DNA of 64,000 nt from Gemmatimonadetes bacterium T265 (GCA_019973575.1 BPUI01000001.1:930001-994000), one strand, 5' to 3'. Shown: positions 22,858-31,801, counted from the stretch's first letter. A program made the numbers and translations. Notes: generated by a model not told the origin, from the sequence alone.

Positions 22858-23742
22858 ATGACTGTTCCTCAGAGTCCTGACACGGCCGACGCGCCCGTCG
22901 CGCTCGTCACCGGCGCCACCGACGGCATCGGCCGCGCGACGGCGGAGGCGCTCGCCCGCCGCGGCTACGCGGTGCTCGTGCACGGGCGAGACGCGGCGCG
23001 CGCGGGCGCGGTAGCCGACGCCATCACGTCGGCCGGCGGCGCCGCGCGCCCGGTGGTCGCGGACCTCGCCCGCCTCGCCGACGTGGCGCGCCTCGCCGCC
23101 GAGGTCCGCGCCGGGCCGCGGCTCGACGTGCTCGTGAACAACGCGGGGGTCGCGTTCCGCGGCGGCGCGCGCCGCCTCACGGCCGACGGTTTCGAGCTGA
23201 CGTTCGGCGTCAACCACCTCGCGCACTTCCTGCTCACGCTGGAGCTGCTGCCGCTGCTCGAGGCGACGGGCCGCGCGCGGCGCGCGGCGGGGCTCGACCC
23301 GGCCCCGTCGCGCGTCGCGACGGTCGCGTCGGAGCTGCACGCGCGGGGGCGCATCGCCTTCGACGACCTGGACGGCGCGCGGCAGTACTCCGGCGGGGGC
23401 GCGTACGCGCAGTCGAAGCTCGCGAACGTGCTGTTCGCGCGGGCGCTCGCGCGGCGGGCCGACGCGGCGGTGCTGGTCTCGCACGCGCTGCACCCGGGGG
23501 TGGTGAAGACGAAGCTGCTGCGCGACGGGTTCGGGTCGACCGGCGGCATGAGCGTGGAGCGCGGCGCGGCGACGTCGGTGGTCGTCGCGACGGGGGACGA
23601 GGCGGGGCGGACGACGGGCGGGTACTGGGCGCACGAGCGGCCGGCGGGGCCGGCGGCACAGGCGCTGGACGACGCGGCGGGGGAGCGGCTGTGGGGGGAG
23701 AGCGAGGCGCGGGTGGGGCGGTGGTGGGCGGGGAGAAGTTAG
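22858..23742 (+). CDS. Short-chain dehydrogenase/reductase (retinol-dehydrogenase-like)
   Basis: 294-aa NAD(P)-dependent oxidoreductase. The dinucleotide motif TGATDGIG is at about residues 19-26, LVNNAGVAFRG follows, and the active-site pair is YAQSK. The sequence after it (NVLFARALARR ... SHALHPGVVKTKLL) is of the retinol dehydrogenase/light-dependent protochlorophyllide reductase-like group. Substrate unknown. Its TAG stop lies in GTTAGGC and it ends 17 bp before the CRISPR remnant. Confidence 0.9.
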   Translation: MTVPQSPDTADAPVALVTGATDGIGRATAEALARRGYAVLVHGRDAARAGAVADAITSAGGAARPVVADLARLADVARLAAEVRAGPRLDVLVNNAGVAFRGGARRLTADGFELTFGVNHLAHFLLTLELLPLLEATGRARRAAGLDPAPSRVATVASELHARGRIAFDDLDGARQYSGGGAYAQSKLANVLFARALARRADAAVLVSHALHPGVVKTKLLRDGFGSTGGMSVERGAATSVVVATGDEAGRTTGGYWAHERPAGPAAQALDDAAGERLWGESEARVGRWWAGRS

Positions 23743-23759
23743 GCGTGGGCGTGCGCGGA

Positions 23760-23910
23760 CAGCTCCGCCCCGCATACGCGGGGAACGCCCGCGACGGCGG
23801 CGCGTGTAGGGGTGCACGAACGGTTCATCCCCGCGCGTGCGGGGAACGCTCGGTCAGGGGCACGGGTCAGCCCACGGCGCGCGGTTCATCCCCGCGCGTG
23901 CGGGGAACGC
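23760..23910 (-). CRISPR. Three-repeat type I-E CRISPR remnant
   Basis: Two identical 29-bp repeats (23821-23849 and 23882-23910; on the minus strand they start GCGTTCCCCGC and end GGGGATGAACCG) plus a degenerate third at 23760-23788 with 8 mismatches. Both spacers are exactly 32 bp (23789-23820, 23850-23881), giving the 61-bp period of type I-E arrays. Read on the minus strand the degenerate repeat is last, as expected for the leader-distal end. No leader, cas1 or cas2 is present; upstream is a cas3 fragment. Confidence 0.93.
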
Positions 23911-24481
23911 CTGTACCATCGACGCCCGCGGAGTGCAGGAAGGTAAGGAGGTCACCGGCGCACTCGGAGGCCGCAGCGACGCTCGGGGCGCCGAGCCCGT
24001 CGACCACCGGACCGCGACCACGCGTCACGGGCCGCCCGTGGTGCCCGAACACTGCGGGCGCGAGTTGGTGCAGCAGTACCGCGTGCGGCGCACCGATGCG
24101 CGCGGTCACGGACGCCGCGAGAACGTCCTCCCACAGCCACAGGCCGTCGCTCGTGTGGGCCTGCCCCGCGACGCTCGGTCGATAGGTGCCGAGGATCTCG
24201 GCGGGCCAACGCGCCTCGACTTTGGCCTGGAACGCCCATCCGAACTTGCCGAGATCGTGCAACGCGGCAAGCGCGACGACAAGTCGGCGGGCGGCACCGA
24301 CTTCCATCCCGAGCAGGCGTGCACCCACCCCGAGCGCATGCGTCCGAGCCGCCAGCAGCGCGTCGGCCGCCGCGGCCACGTCGAGCAGGTGGTAGGCGAC
24401 CGGGTGCCACGAGTGCGTCGCATTCTCGCACGGCTGCGCCTTTCCCCAGAACGCCAGATACCGTGGATCCGAGTGGGTCAT
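23911..24481 (-). pseudogene. cas3: cas3 5' fragment (HD nuclease domain) truncated into the CRISPR array
   Basis: The reading frame from ATG 24481 encodes the N-terminal HD domain of type I-E Cas3: LAFWGKAQP, WHPVAYHLLDVAAAAD, the metal site ALHDLGKFGWAFQAK, and VFGHHGRP. About 190 residues in, homology stops and the frame runs into the CRISPR repeat (reading PRTRGDEP), ending at 23867. The helicase half, some 700 residues in complete Cas3, and all Cascade and adaptation genes are missing. A GTG at 24508 is a possible alternative start. This looks like a deletion joining cas3 to the distal end of its own array. Confidence 0.83.
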
Positions 24482-24606
24482 GCCCAGGCTGAGTGTGACG
24501 CAGCGCACATGTTACAGCACGGGCCGAGTTTGGCACGCGCACCAGGATTCGGCAAGACACACTCGACGATGATGTCGCGCGTGCCCGTCCGGCGGCGCGC
24601 CCGTTA

Positions 24607-25209
24607 CTAGGACGCGCTCTGCTGTGCCCCGCTCGCCAGATCTCCCTTCGGCACCTCGCCTCCCCGCACCCACCCCGCGAACTCCGCCGGGTGCGCGACG
24701 ACGAGGCGCCCAGCCGCGTGCGCAATCACCGCGACCCGGTCCGGCCGCACCACCTCGGTCCGGTACGACACGAAATCCGCGAAGTTACCCGTCACGATCA
24801 CGTCCGCCCGCCCCGCAATCGCCACGTCCACGACGTGCGCGTCCTCCGCGTCCCGGACCGGCATCGCCCCGGTTCCGCCTAACACCACGAGCGGCGCGCC
24901 CGGCGTGCCCACGCCGCTCGCCCGTGCGACGACGCCGAGGTAGCGCTCCACCTCTCCGCGAGGGAGCGCGAGCTTACCCTCCAGCACGTCGCGCAAGCGG
25001 GTGAGCATCCCCCACGACACGACCAGACGCAGGTCCCCGAGGTCGCTGGACCCGCGCCGGACCGCCGCCACACACGCCTGGACTGCCGTACCGCGACGTC
25101 CGCGTCTGGTGGCGAGCAGGTCGGACACGTACACGTTCAGGTCCAGGCAGATGCGAAGCGCCTCGGTCTCGGGCGCGTCGGCTGCCGGTGCACTCCGCCC
25201 GCGGCCCAC
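24607..25209 (-). CDS. PIN-domain toxin-like ribonuclease (COG1569 type)
   Basis: 200-aa protein with a PIN fold: ICLDLNVYVSDLLA carries the first Asp, WGMLTRLRDVLEGKL the conserved Glu region, RDAEDAHVVDVA the central acidic pair and IVTGNFADFV the closing strand. This matches the putative toxin component of the PIN_3/COG1569 group. The GTG at 25209 lies two bases after the antitoxin stop and is favoured over the upstream open frame, which overlaps the antitoxin and lacks similarity. It ends near the truncated cas3 gene, in the accessory segment. Confidence 0.8.
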   Translation of the reverse strand: MGRGRSAPAADAPETEALRICLDLNVYVSDLLATRRGRRGTAVQACVAAVRRGSSDLGDLRLVVSWGMLTRLRDVLEGKLALPRGEVERYLGVVARASGVGTPGAPLVVLGGTGAMPVRDAEDAHVVDVAIAGRADVIVTGNFADFVSYRTEVVRPDRVAVIAHAAGRLVVAHPAEFAGWVRGGEVPKGDLASGAQQSAS

Positions 25210-25211
25210 CC

Positions 25212-25637
25212 CTACGCGGCCCGTGTTCGCCGCGAACGGCGGCGCGGTGGCGGCGACTCGGCCGCCGGCTCGACGACGACCGGCTCCGGTCCCGGCGACG
25301 ACGTCAGGCGTACAGCCGCGCCGAGGATGTCCTCTTCCGTATCCAACCCCGCCACGACCGCCTCGGGAATCGCGGACGCCAGTCGGTGTGTAGCCAACTC
25401 CCATTCGGCGCCGACGATCGCCCGCGCGACCGCGCGCGCGACGTCGTCGAGCGCCTGGTCACCGCCGAGCGCCGCGAGCGTGCGCAGCGATTGGTAGGTC
25501 TCGCCCGGTAGCCGGGCGTAGAACTCCAGCGCCGCCGCGACCACCTGCGATACCGGGCGTGCTTCGTATCGGGCGATTTGCTCGACCCGCCGCACGACCG
25601 CCTCGCTGACGTGCGCGGACAACGTCTTGCCGGCCAT
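25212..25637 (-). CDS. RHH-type antitoxin partner of the PIN protein
   Basis: 141-aa protein. The N-terminal KTLSAHVSEAVVRRVEQIAR and RPVSQVVAAALEFYARLP form a plausible ribbon-helix-helix with an unusually long following helix. The middle is Ala-rich helical, and the C-terminus (about residues 115-141) is a Pro/Arg-rich tail that probably folds only on toxin binding. A palindrome 32 bp upstream may be the operator. The order antitoxin then toxin is conserved in such modules. Confidence 0.75.
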   Translation of the reverse strand: MAGKTLSAHVSEAVVRRVEQIARYEARPVSQVVAAALEFYARLPGETYQSLRTLAALGGDQALDDVARAVARAIVGAEWELATHRLASAIPEAVVAGLDTEEDILGAAVRLTSSPGPEPVVVEPAAESPPPRRRSRRTRAA

Positions 25638-25668
25638 AACTCCTCACGGACTCGGGGGGCTTTCCTCC

Positions 25669-25684
25669 AGATTCTAGAGAATCT
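25669..25684. promoter_or_regulatory. Candidate operator of the PIN/RHH module
   Basis: AGATTC-TAGA-GAATCT, a 6-bp inverted repeat with a 4-bp centre, lies in an A+T-rich pocket upstream of the antitoxin ATG (25637, minus strand). Position and symmetry suit autoregulation by an RHH antitoxin. No binding evidence. Confidence 0.5.
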
Positions 25685-25708
25685 ACAGCACCCGACGATG
25701 CCCACCCA

Positions 25709-26698
25709 TCAGTAGAACAACCGCCCCTCCCGCCCGTACCGCCCCCCCGCCGCGTGCTCCGCCGCACAGACGCCTTCCCACCCGCCGATGGCGGCGACGA
25801 CCGCGTCCAGCGCGTCCCCGCCCGGGTCCCGCATCATCCGCCGCACGAACCCCGCGTCCACCGCCACGCGCGCACAGAGCCCGCCGACGATCGCCCGCCG
25901 CGTCCGCCGCCTAACGGCCGTCAGCGCCCCGCCCTCCGGCTGCTTGTACCGCTGGTGCGGCAGCCCCCAGCGCTTGAGCGTCGACCCCGGGCACGTCTCG
26001 ACCACGACGCGCCGCACCGCCGGCCGCTCGTCGGCCGGCGCGCCCCTGGCCCGCCCCGCGCCGCCACGCCGTCCCAACTTTCGGTACTGGAACGGCAGCA
26101 CCGCCGTCCCCGCGTCCCCCGCCAGCGGCCCGGCCACGTCCCGCATCCCGTAGAACGTCTGGTAGATGATCCGGTAATGGTACGGGTCGAACGGCGCCCG
26201 CGCCTCCCCGTCCGTGAGCCGCCGCACGTGCAGCGGCCCGCCTAACGCCCGCGCGCGCCGCACGCACTCCAGCCCGAGCCCGTACGCGTCCTCCCCCCAC
26301 TCGCGCACGAGCCCGCGCTGCGCCCCCCACCCCGCGCGCGGCGGCAGCAGCTCGACCGGCAGCCCGAACGGACAGTCGAACGCCCAGAGCGCGTCCGCCG
26401 ACGCGCGCACGAGCGCGACCAGGTGGGCGAGCGCCGGCGCCCGCTCCGCCGTCCCCGCCAGCCGGTCGAGCCGGTCCAGCGCCACGAGCCGCGGGCGCGC
26501 GCCGGCGCCGACCGTGCCGAGGTCGAGCCGGGCGACCCACGTCGCGCGGCCGGCGAGGCGGGCGCCGCTGAAGTCGACGCCGTACACCCGGGCGAAGCCC
26601 GGGAGGCGGAACGGTCCGGAAGCTGACAGCATCCCGAACGTACCCCGAAGATCCGCCGGCTCTCCATCAACGGCCAGCCGACAAGCCTCGTAACTCAT
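25709..26698 (-). CDS. DUF429 family protein (RNase H-like fold)
   Basis: About 329 aa from ATG 26698. The DUF429 signature is VYGVDFSGARLAG near residue 45, with DALWAFDCPFGLP further on and a C-terminal GGDALDAVVAAIGGWEG. The invariant acidic residues (D in VDFSG, D in FDCPFG, D in DALDA) are arranged as in RNase H-like nucleases, but no DUF429 activity is established that I can rely on. It is divergent from the second prolyl oligopeptidase and neighbours a toxin-antitoxin module. Confidence 0.8.
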   Translation of the reverse strand: MSYEACRLAVDGEPADLRGTFGMLSASGPFRLPGFARVYGVDFSGARLAGRATWVARLDLGTVGAGARPRLVALDRLDRLAGTAERAPALAHLVALVRASADALWAFDCPFGLPVELLPPRAGWGAQRGLVREWGEDAYGLGLECVRRARALGGPLHVRRLTDGEARAPFDPYHYRIIYQTFYGMRDVAGPLAGDAGTAVLPFQYRKLGRRGGAGRARGAPADERPAVRRVVVETCPGSTLKRWGLPHQRYKQPEGGALTAVRRRTRRAIVGGLCARVAVDAGFVRRMMRDPGGDALDAVVAAIGGWEGVCAAEHAAGGRYGREGRLFY

Positions 26699-26762
26699 CT
26701 TACTACGTAACTTTTTTACTACGCCGCGCCGCGCGCGGCCGACCGCCGCAACGACTCCAGCC
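26699..26762. promoter_or_regulatory. Divergent promoter region
   Basis: The 64 bp between the DUF429 start (minus) and oligopeptidase start (plus) contain the A+T-rich stretch TACTACGTAACTTTTTTACT near 26702-26721, exceptional in this background. It must hold both promoters, but I cannot fix -35 and -10 boxes with confidence. Confidence 0.4.
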
Positions 26763-29075
26763 ATGCGCCTCCCCGCCCACGCGACCGCCGCGACCCTCGC
26801 CGCGTGCGCCGCCATCTCGACGGTCGCCGCGCCCGCCGTACGCGCGGCCGCCGCCCAGCCGCTTCCCGCCAGCAGCTCCTCACGCGTGCAGTATCCCGCC
26901 ACCCGCCGGGTCGACCAGGTCGACGACTACCACGGCACCCGGGTCGCCGACCCCTACCGCTGGCTCGAGGACCTCGACGGCCCCGAGACCAAATCCTGGA
27001 TCGCCGCGCAGAACGCGGTCACCAACGCCTACCTCGCCGCGACGCCGGGGCGCGACGCCATCCGCGACCGCCTCACCGCGCTCTGGAACTACCCCCGCGT
27101 CTCGCTCCCCTACCGCGAGGGCGGCCGGCTCTTCTTCACCAAGAACACCGGCCTCCAGAAGCAGTCGCCCTACTACGCCGTCGCCGGCGCGACGACCGCC
27201 GACGCGGCGCGCGGCGCGGCCGAGCGCGCGGCGCTCGTCCTCGACCCGAACGAGATCTCCAGGGACGGCTCCACGTCGCTCTCGATGTTCACCCCCGACC
27301 CCACCGGCGCCTACGTCGCCTACGGGCTCTCCGAGGGGGGCGCCGACTGGCGCACGGTCCACGTCAAGCGCATCGCCGACGGGCACGACACCGACGACGT
27401 CGTGCGCTGGATCCGCTACAGCGGCGTGAGCTGGACGAAGGACGGGCGCGGCTTCTTCTACACCCGCTACCCCGAACCCGCGGCCCCAACCGGGTCGCCG
27501 ACCGCGCCTAACGGGGCTGGCGGGGCCGGCGCCCTCTCCGGCCGCTCGCTCGCCGGCGCCTCGCGCGACCCGGTCGTGCACTACCACCGGCTGGGCACCC
27601 CCCAGAGCGCCGACGTCGCCGTCTTCCGCTACCCCAAGGAGCCCACCTGGGGCGTCGGCGCCTTCGTGAGCGAGGACGGCCGCTACCTCTTCGCCACCGT
27701 CGGCCGCGGCACCGACCCCGAGAACCACCTCTACGTCGCCGCGCTCGGCGACCCCGCCGCGCCTAACGTCTCGGCCCCGCTCGCCCCCGTCGACACGACC
27801 ATGGAGGCGAGCTTCCACCCCGTCGGCGTCGTCGGGCACACGGCCTACGTGCTCACCAACCTCGACGCGCCCAAGTACCGCGTCGTCGCGGTCGACCTCG
27901 CGGCCCCCGCGCGCGCCAACTGGAAGACCGTCATCCCCGAGGGCCCCAACGCGCTCCAGAGCGCGAGCGTCGTCGGCGGGCGCCTCGTCGCCGAGTACCT
28001 GGCCGACGTGAAGAGCGTCGTCACCGTACACGAGCTCGACGGGCGGCAGGTCGCCACGCTCCCGCTCCCCGGCACCGGGATCGTCGCCGGCCTCTCCGGG
28101 CGCGAGGACTCGCCCGAGCTGTTCTACGCCTACACGTCCTACCTCACCCCGGCCAGCGTCTACCGCTACGACGTGCGCACGGGCGAGCAGACCGTATTCT
28201 TCGCGCCCCACGTCCCGTTCGACGCATCCCGATACGAAACCGAGCAGGTCTTCTACGCCTCCAAGGACGGCACGCGCGTGCCGATGTTCGTCACGCACCG
28301 CAGGGGCATGCCGCGCGACGGGCAGAACCCGACCCTCGTCTACGCGTACGGCGGCTTCAACATCGCGATGACGCCCGCGTTCTCCGCCTCGGTCGCGGTC
28401 TGGCTCGAGATGGGCGGCGTGTACGCGGTGCCCAACCTCCGCGGCGGCGGCGAGTACGGCGAGGCGTGGCACCAGGCGGGCAAGCTCGCGCGCAAGCAGA
28501 ACGTCTTCGACGACTACCTCGCCGCCGCGCAGTACCTCGTCGACCAGAAGATCACCTCCCCCGCGAAGCTCGCCATCCGCGGCGGCTCGAACGGCGGCCT
28601 GCTCGTCGGCGCCGCGATGACCCAGCGCCCCGACCTCTTCGCCGTCGCCCTCCCCGCCGTCGGCGTGATGGACATGCTGCGCTACCAGAAATTCTCGGCC
28701 GGCGTCTTTTGGGTCCCCGAGTACGGGTCGAGCGACGACCCGCAGCAGTTCGCCTACCTCGCCAAGTACTCGCCGCTCCACAACCTCCGGCCGGGCACCT
28801 GCTACCCGGCCACGCTCACCACCACCGCCGACCACGACGATCGCGTCGTGCCCGGGCACTCGTTCAAGTGGGCGAGCGCGCTCCAGGCCGCCCAGGCGTG
28901 CGACCGCCCGGTGCTCATCCGCGTCGAGGCGCAGGGGAGCCACGGCTACCGCCCGCTCGACAAGGCGATCGCCGAACAGGCCGACGTCTGGGCGTTCGCG
29001 GCCCGCAACCTCGGCATGACCGTCACGTTCCCGCCGGCACCCGCGCGGCGCACCGCGTCCACGCCGACGGACTGA
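26763..29075 (+). CDS. Secreted prolyl oligopeptidase (family S9A), copy 2
   Basis: 770-aa paralogue of the product at 19667-21889. It has a signal peptide (VRAAAAQ), the VDQVDDYHGTRVADPYRWLED opening, the propeller and the hydrolase domain with Ser in GGSNGGLL, Asp in TADHDDRVV and His in GSHGYRP. It carries an insertion of about 30 residues in the propeller (PTGSPTAPNGAGGAGALSGR), Gly/Ala-rich and containing a CCTAAC motif as Pro-Asn. Two full secreted copies within 10 kb suggest peptide scavenging matters to this organism. Confidence 0.93.
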   Translation: MRLPAHATAATLAACAAISTVAAPAVRAAAAQPLPASSSSRVQYPATRRVDQVDDYHGTRVADPYRWLEDLDGPETKSWIAAQNAVTNAYLAATPGRDAIRDRLTALWNYPRVSLPYREGGRLFFTKNTGLQKQSPYYAVAGATTADAARGAAERAALVLDPNEISRDGSTSLSMFTPDPTGAYVAYGLSEGGADWRTVHVKRIADGHDTDDVVRWIRYSGVSWTKDGRGFFYTRYPEPAAPTGSPTAPNGAGGAGALSGRSLAGASRDPVVHYHRLGTPQSADVAVFRYPKEPTWGVGAFVSEDGRYLFATVGRGTDPENHLYVAALGDPAAPNVSAPLAPVDTTMEASFHPVGVVGHTAYVLTNLDAPKYRVVAVDLAAPARANWKTVIPEGPNALQSASVVGGRLVAEYLADVKSVVTVHELDGRQVATLPLPGTGIVAGLSGREDSPELFYAYTSYLTPASVYRYDVRTGEQTVFFAPHVPFDASRYETEQVFYASKDGTRVPMFVTHRRGMPRDGQNPTLVYAYGGFNIAMTPAFSASVAVWLEMGGVYAVPNLRGGGEYGEAWHQAGKLARKQNVFDDYLAAAQYLVDQKITSPAKLAIRGGSNGGLLVGAAMTQRPDLFAVALPAVGVMDMLRYQKFSAGVFWVPEYGSSDDPQQFAYLAKYSPLHNLRPGTCYPATLTTTADHDDRVVPGHSFKWASALQAAQACDRPVLIRVEAQGSHGYRPLDKAIAEQADVWAFAARNLGMTVTFPPAPARRTASTPTD

Positions 29076-29076
29076 A

Positions 29077-29130
29077 CCCGCCGGGCGCGGCCGGCGGGCA
29101 CGCCCGGCGGCCGCGTCAGGGGCCGCCGGG
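29077..29130. terminator. Paired hairpins between convergent genes
   Basis: CCCGCCGG (29077-29084) pairs with CCGGCGGG (29091-29098); next, CCCGGCGGCC (29103-29112) pairs with GGCCGCCGGG (29121-29130). The second stem overlaps the stop codon of the Ig-like lipoprotein gene. Two adjacent perfect stems between convergent stops suggest bidirectional termination, although no T-tract is present. Confidence 0.5.
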
Positions 29131-31737
29131 CGGCGGCGCGACGACCGTGATTCCCGCGCTCACGCCGTCGGCCGCACGCGCGTAACCGGGGTTGGCGTCG
29201 CGCGCCCGTAGCACGACGCTTCCCGCCGCACGCAACGCCACCCGCGTCGTGGTCCCGGTCGCCCCCGCCGGGATCAACACGGAACCCGCGACCGGGACCG
29301 CGACCGTCGTGTCGGTGCTCGTCAGCAGCACGGTCGTCGCCTGGTCCGTCGGACGCCCGACGCCCGCGGGGTCGAGCACCGTGAGCCCGACCGTCACCGT
29401 GTCGCCGGCCACGAACGCGCTCCGCCCCGCAGCCGGGGCCACCGGCCCCACGCCGAGCGCACCGCGACCGACGTCCACGCGCAGGCTGTCGGGCTGCAGC
29501 CCGGCCGCCGTGAACACGACCCACCCGCTCCCCGTCGTGTCGCCGCCGACGAGGGCGACGCCGCGCTGGCCGTACGCATTCGCCCCGACCGGGAGCAGCT
29601 GCGCCCGCACGAGCCGCGCGTTCGTCGTGCGCACGTGCAGGTCGGTGTCGTACGCGCTCCCGCCCGACGGGATCACCGTCACGCCGCTCGCGCCGTCGAG
29701 CCGCTGCCCCATGCCGAGCGTCGCGCGGGCGGTCCCGCCCGTCCCCGCCGTGCCGCCGCCGCCGGCGACGACCATCGGCGTGCTCGCGACCGTGACCGGC
29801 GGCAGCGTGACCGCCGGGTACCGCCCCGCCGGATCGCTCAGCGTCACCGTCCCCGTCCCGACGTCGAAGAAGCGGACGCGCACCGCGAGCGAGCCGCTCG
29901 ACGTCGTGCCGACCACCACCGGATCCAGGACTTGGAGCAGCGCCGGATTGCTCGGCGTCGCCGTCAGCGACACGGGCCCGTCGAGCGGCAGGTGCTGCGC
30001 GCCGGTCGAGTCGGCGACGACGACGACGAACGTGCCGGGCGCCGTGACGCGCCCCGACGTCGGCGCGCCCTGTACGACGAGGCGCGGCGTCGTCACGCGC
30101 AGCACGAACGTCGCCGACTCGAAGCCGGGCACCGACGCGACCACCGTGTCCGCCCCGACCGCGAGCCCGGCCCACGTGAACGCGCGAACGCCGGTCGTCA
30201 GGTCGGGGGCGAGCGGGAGCGAGCCCGGGACCCGCGCCACCTCGGGGTGCCGCTGCGTGAGCGTGACCGTGACGTTGGGGGGCGGCGACGCGGTGCTCGA
30301 GAGCACGAGCTGGTCGGGCGTCGAGACCTGCCGCGCCCCGGCGAGCGAGACGCCGGCGTACGACGGCCCGCCGGTCACGCGCAGCTGCGGGGCCGACGGC
30401 GTGCCGGCGACCACCACGGCGAGGCTTTCGGCGGGGTACCCCGGCGCGCTCACCCGCACCCACGCCTGCCCCGGCGCCTGCGTGACGAGTTGGACGTTGC
30501 CGTTCACCTCGCCCTGCGGCACCCACCCTTCCGGAGCGGAGTACATCGGCGCGGCGACCGACGGGTCCGACGACACCGCCGTGAGCGGGAGCCGGCTCTG
30601 CACGCGCCGCGCGTTCCCGCGTCCGTCGGTCGTGTAGAGATAGACGGACGGCCACGCGCCGGCCGTCACGCGGATCGTCGGGTCGGGCGTCCCGACGAGG
30701 CCGAGGTGCAGCCGCGGCGCCGTCACGCGCACGACGGTCGACGCGCTCGTGAAGCCCGGCGCGGTGATCGTGACCCGCGCGAGCCCCGGGCGGCGTCCCG
30801 CGAACACGAGCCCCACCGTCGACCCCGTCGACGGCTCGAACGCGCTCACCTGCGCGGGCACCGCGACGACCGACGTGTCGCTCGCCGCCATCGTCAGCAC
30901 CACGGTCTCGCCGTCGCCGAATGCCTCGAGCGCGACCGCCGGCCCCGGCGCGTACGCCGTACTCGTCAGCTGGCCGACGCCGACGTCGATCGTGTCGGTG
31001 TCGACCGTGAGCGACCGGACCGTCGTGGTGACGGCGATCGACCGCGTGATCGCCCCCGCGCCGGCGGCGACGGTCACAGTTACCGTGGCGGCCCCGGGCG
31101 CGACCGCGGTCAGCAGCCCGGCGGTGTCGGCCGTGACGACGTCGGGGTGCGACGACTGCCACGACACGCGGGCCGCGGGTATGGGCGTGTTGCCCGAGTC
31201 GACCACGCCGGCCATGAGGCGGAGCGTGTGCGTGACCGCGATCGCGAGGGCGGGGGGCGAGCCCGCGAGCACGGCCCCCCCGAGCGACGCCCGCACGTCG
31301 ATCCGGGCCGCGCGCCGGCGCACGACGACGGGCGTCGAATCGGACGCGTTCGCCGCCGGCGCGGTCGCGAGCGCGACGACCCACGTCGCGCCGTCGTTCT
31401 GCGCCGTGACCACGCCCTCCTGCGACACGCGGACGACCGCCGTGTCGCGCGCGACCCACGTCGCGGTCGCGGCCGTCGCCTTGCCCGCCGTGTCGACGAG
31501 CTGCGCGCCGAGCGTGCGAGCGTCGCCCGCCCAGGTGAGCGTGTCGGGCGCGGCGCCGGCGGGCGGGACGATGCGGAACGCGGGCCGGGCGACCGGTGCG
31601 GCGCCGGCGCGCGGCTGCGTCGTCTGCTCGCCGCCGCACCCGAGCACGAGCGCGGCCGACACCCGCCCGACCAACGACCGCCACGCGGCGCGCCCTCGAC
31701 GGCGGGCGGCGTAGGAGCTGACGGGGGCGGGCGGCAT
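29116..31737 (-). CDS. Ig-like-repeat (BIG2) lipoprotein
   Basis: 873-aa exported protein. An Arg-rich n-region and hydrophobic segment end in a lipobox-like LVLGCGG. The mature part consists of repeated about 80-90-residue beta-sandwich units with the BIG2 pattern (VVTADTAGLLTAVAPGAATVTVTV; WVARDTAVVRVSQEGVVTAQNDG) and strands ending VLRVTTPRLVVQG. It has no enzymatic motif. Such proteins act in surface adhesion or as structural spacers. Thr, Val and Ala dominate, and Cys is almost absent after the lipobox. It faces the oligopeptidase gene convergently. Confidence 0.82.
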   Translation of the reverse strand: MPPAPVSSYAARRRGRAAWRSLVGRVSAALVLGCGGEQTTQPRAGAAPVARPAFRIVPPAGAAPDTLTWAGDARTLGAQLVDTAGKATAATATWVARDTAVVRVSQEGVVTAQNDGATWVVALATAPAANASDSTPVVVRRRAARIDVRASLGGAVLAGSPPALAIAVTHTLRLMAGVVDSGNTPIPAARVSWQSSHPDVVTADTAGLLTAVAPGAATVTVTVAAGAGAITRSIAVTTTVRSLTVDTDTIDVGVGQLTSTAYAPGPAVALEAFGDGETVVLTMAASDTSVVAVPAQVSAFEPSTGSTVGLVFAGRRPGLARVTITAPGFTSASTVVRVTAPRLHLGLVGTPDPTIRVTAGAWPSVYLYTTDGRGNARRVQSRLPLTAVSSDPSVAAPMYSAPEGWVPQGEVNGNVQLVTQAPGQAWVRVSAPGYPAESLAVVVAGTPSAPQLRVTGGPSYAGVSLAGARQVSTPDQLVLSSTASPPPNVTVTLTQRHPEVARVPGSLPLAPDLTTGVRAFTWAGLAVGADTVVASVPGFESATFVLRVTTPRLVVQGAPTSGRVTAPGTFVVVVADSTGAQHLPLDGPVSLTATPSNPALLQVLDPVVVGTTSSGSLAVRVRFFDVGTGTVTLSDPAGRYPAVTLPPVTVASTPMVVAGGGGTAGTGGTARATLGMGQRLDGASGVTVIPSGGSAYDTDLHVRTTNARLVRAQLLPVGANAYGQRGVALVGGDTTGSGWVVFTAAGLQPDSLRVDVGRGALGVGPVAPAAGRSAFVAGDTVTVGLTVLDPAGVGRPTDQATTVLLTSTDTTVAVPVAGSVLIPAGATGTTTRVALRAAGSVVLRARDANPGYARAADGVSAGITVVAPPPGGP

Positions 31738-31801
31738 GGTCGCCGAATGTGCACCAGCGTGCCGCCCGCACCAGGGCAGCGGGCGCGCTACTCTTCCCCG
31801 C

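Noticed and set aside
23867-24508. A complete 213-aa Cas3-like gene.
   Set aside because: The last residues are CRISPR repeat translated (PRTRGDEP), and the helicase half is missing. Treated as a truncated gene.
26880-28943. A 687-codon minus-strand frame opposite the second prolyl oligopeptidase.
   Set aside because: Antisense shadow. Its translation is Val/Gly/Asp-rich with no motifs, and the sense frame has a complete S9A protein.
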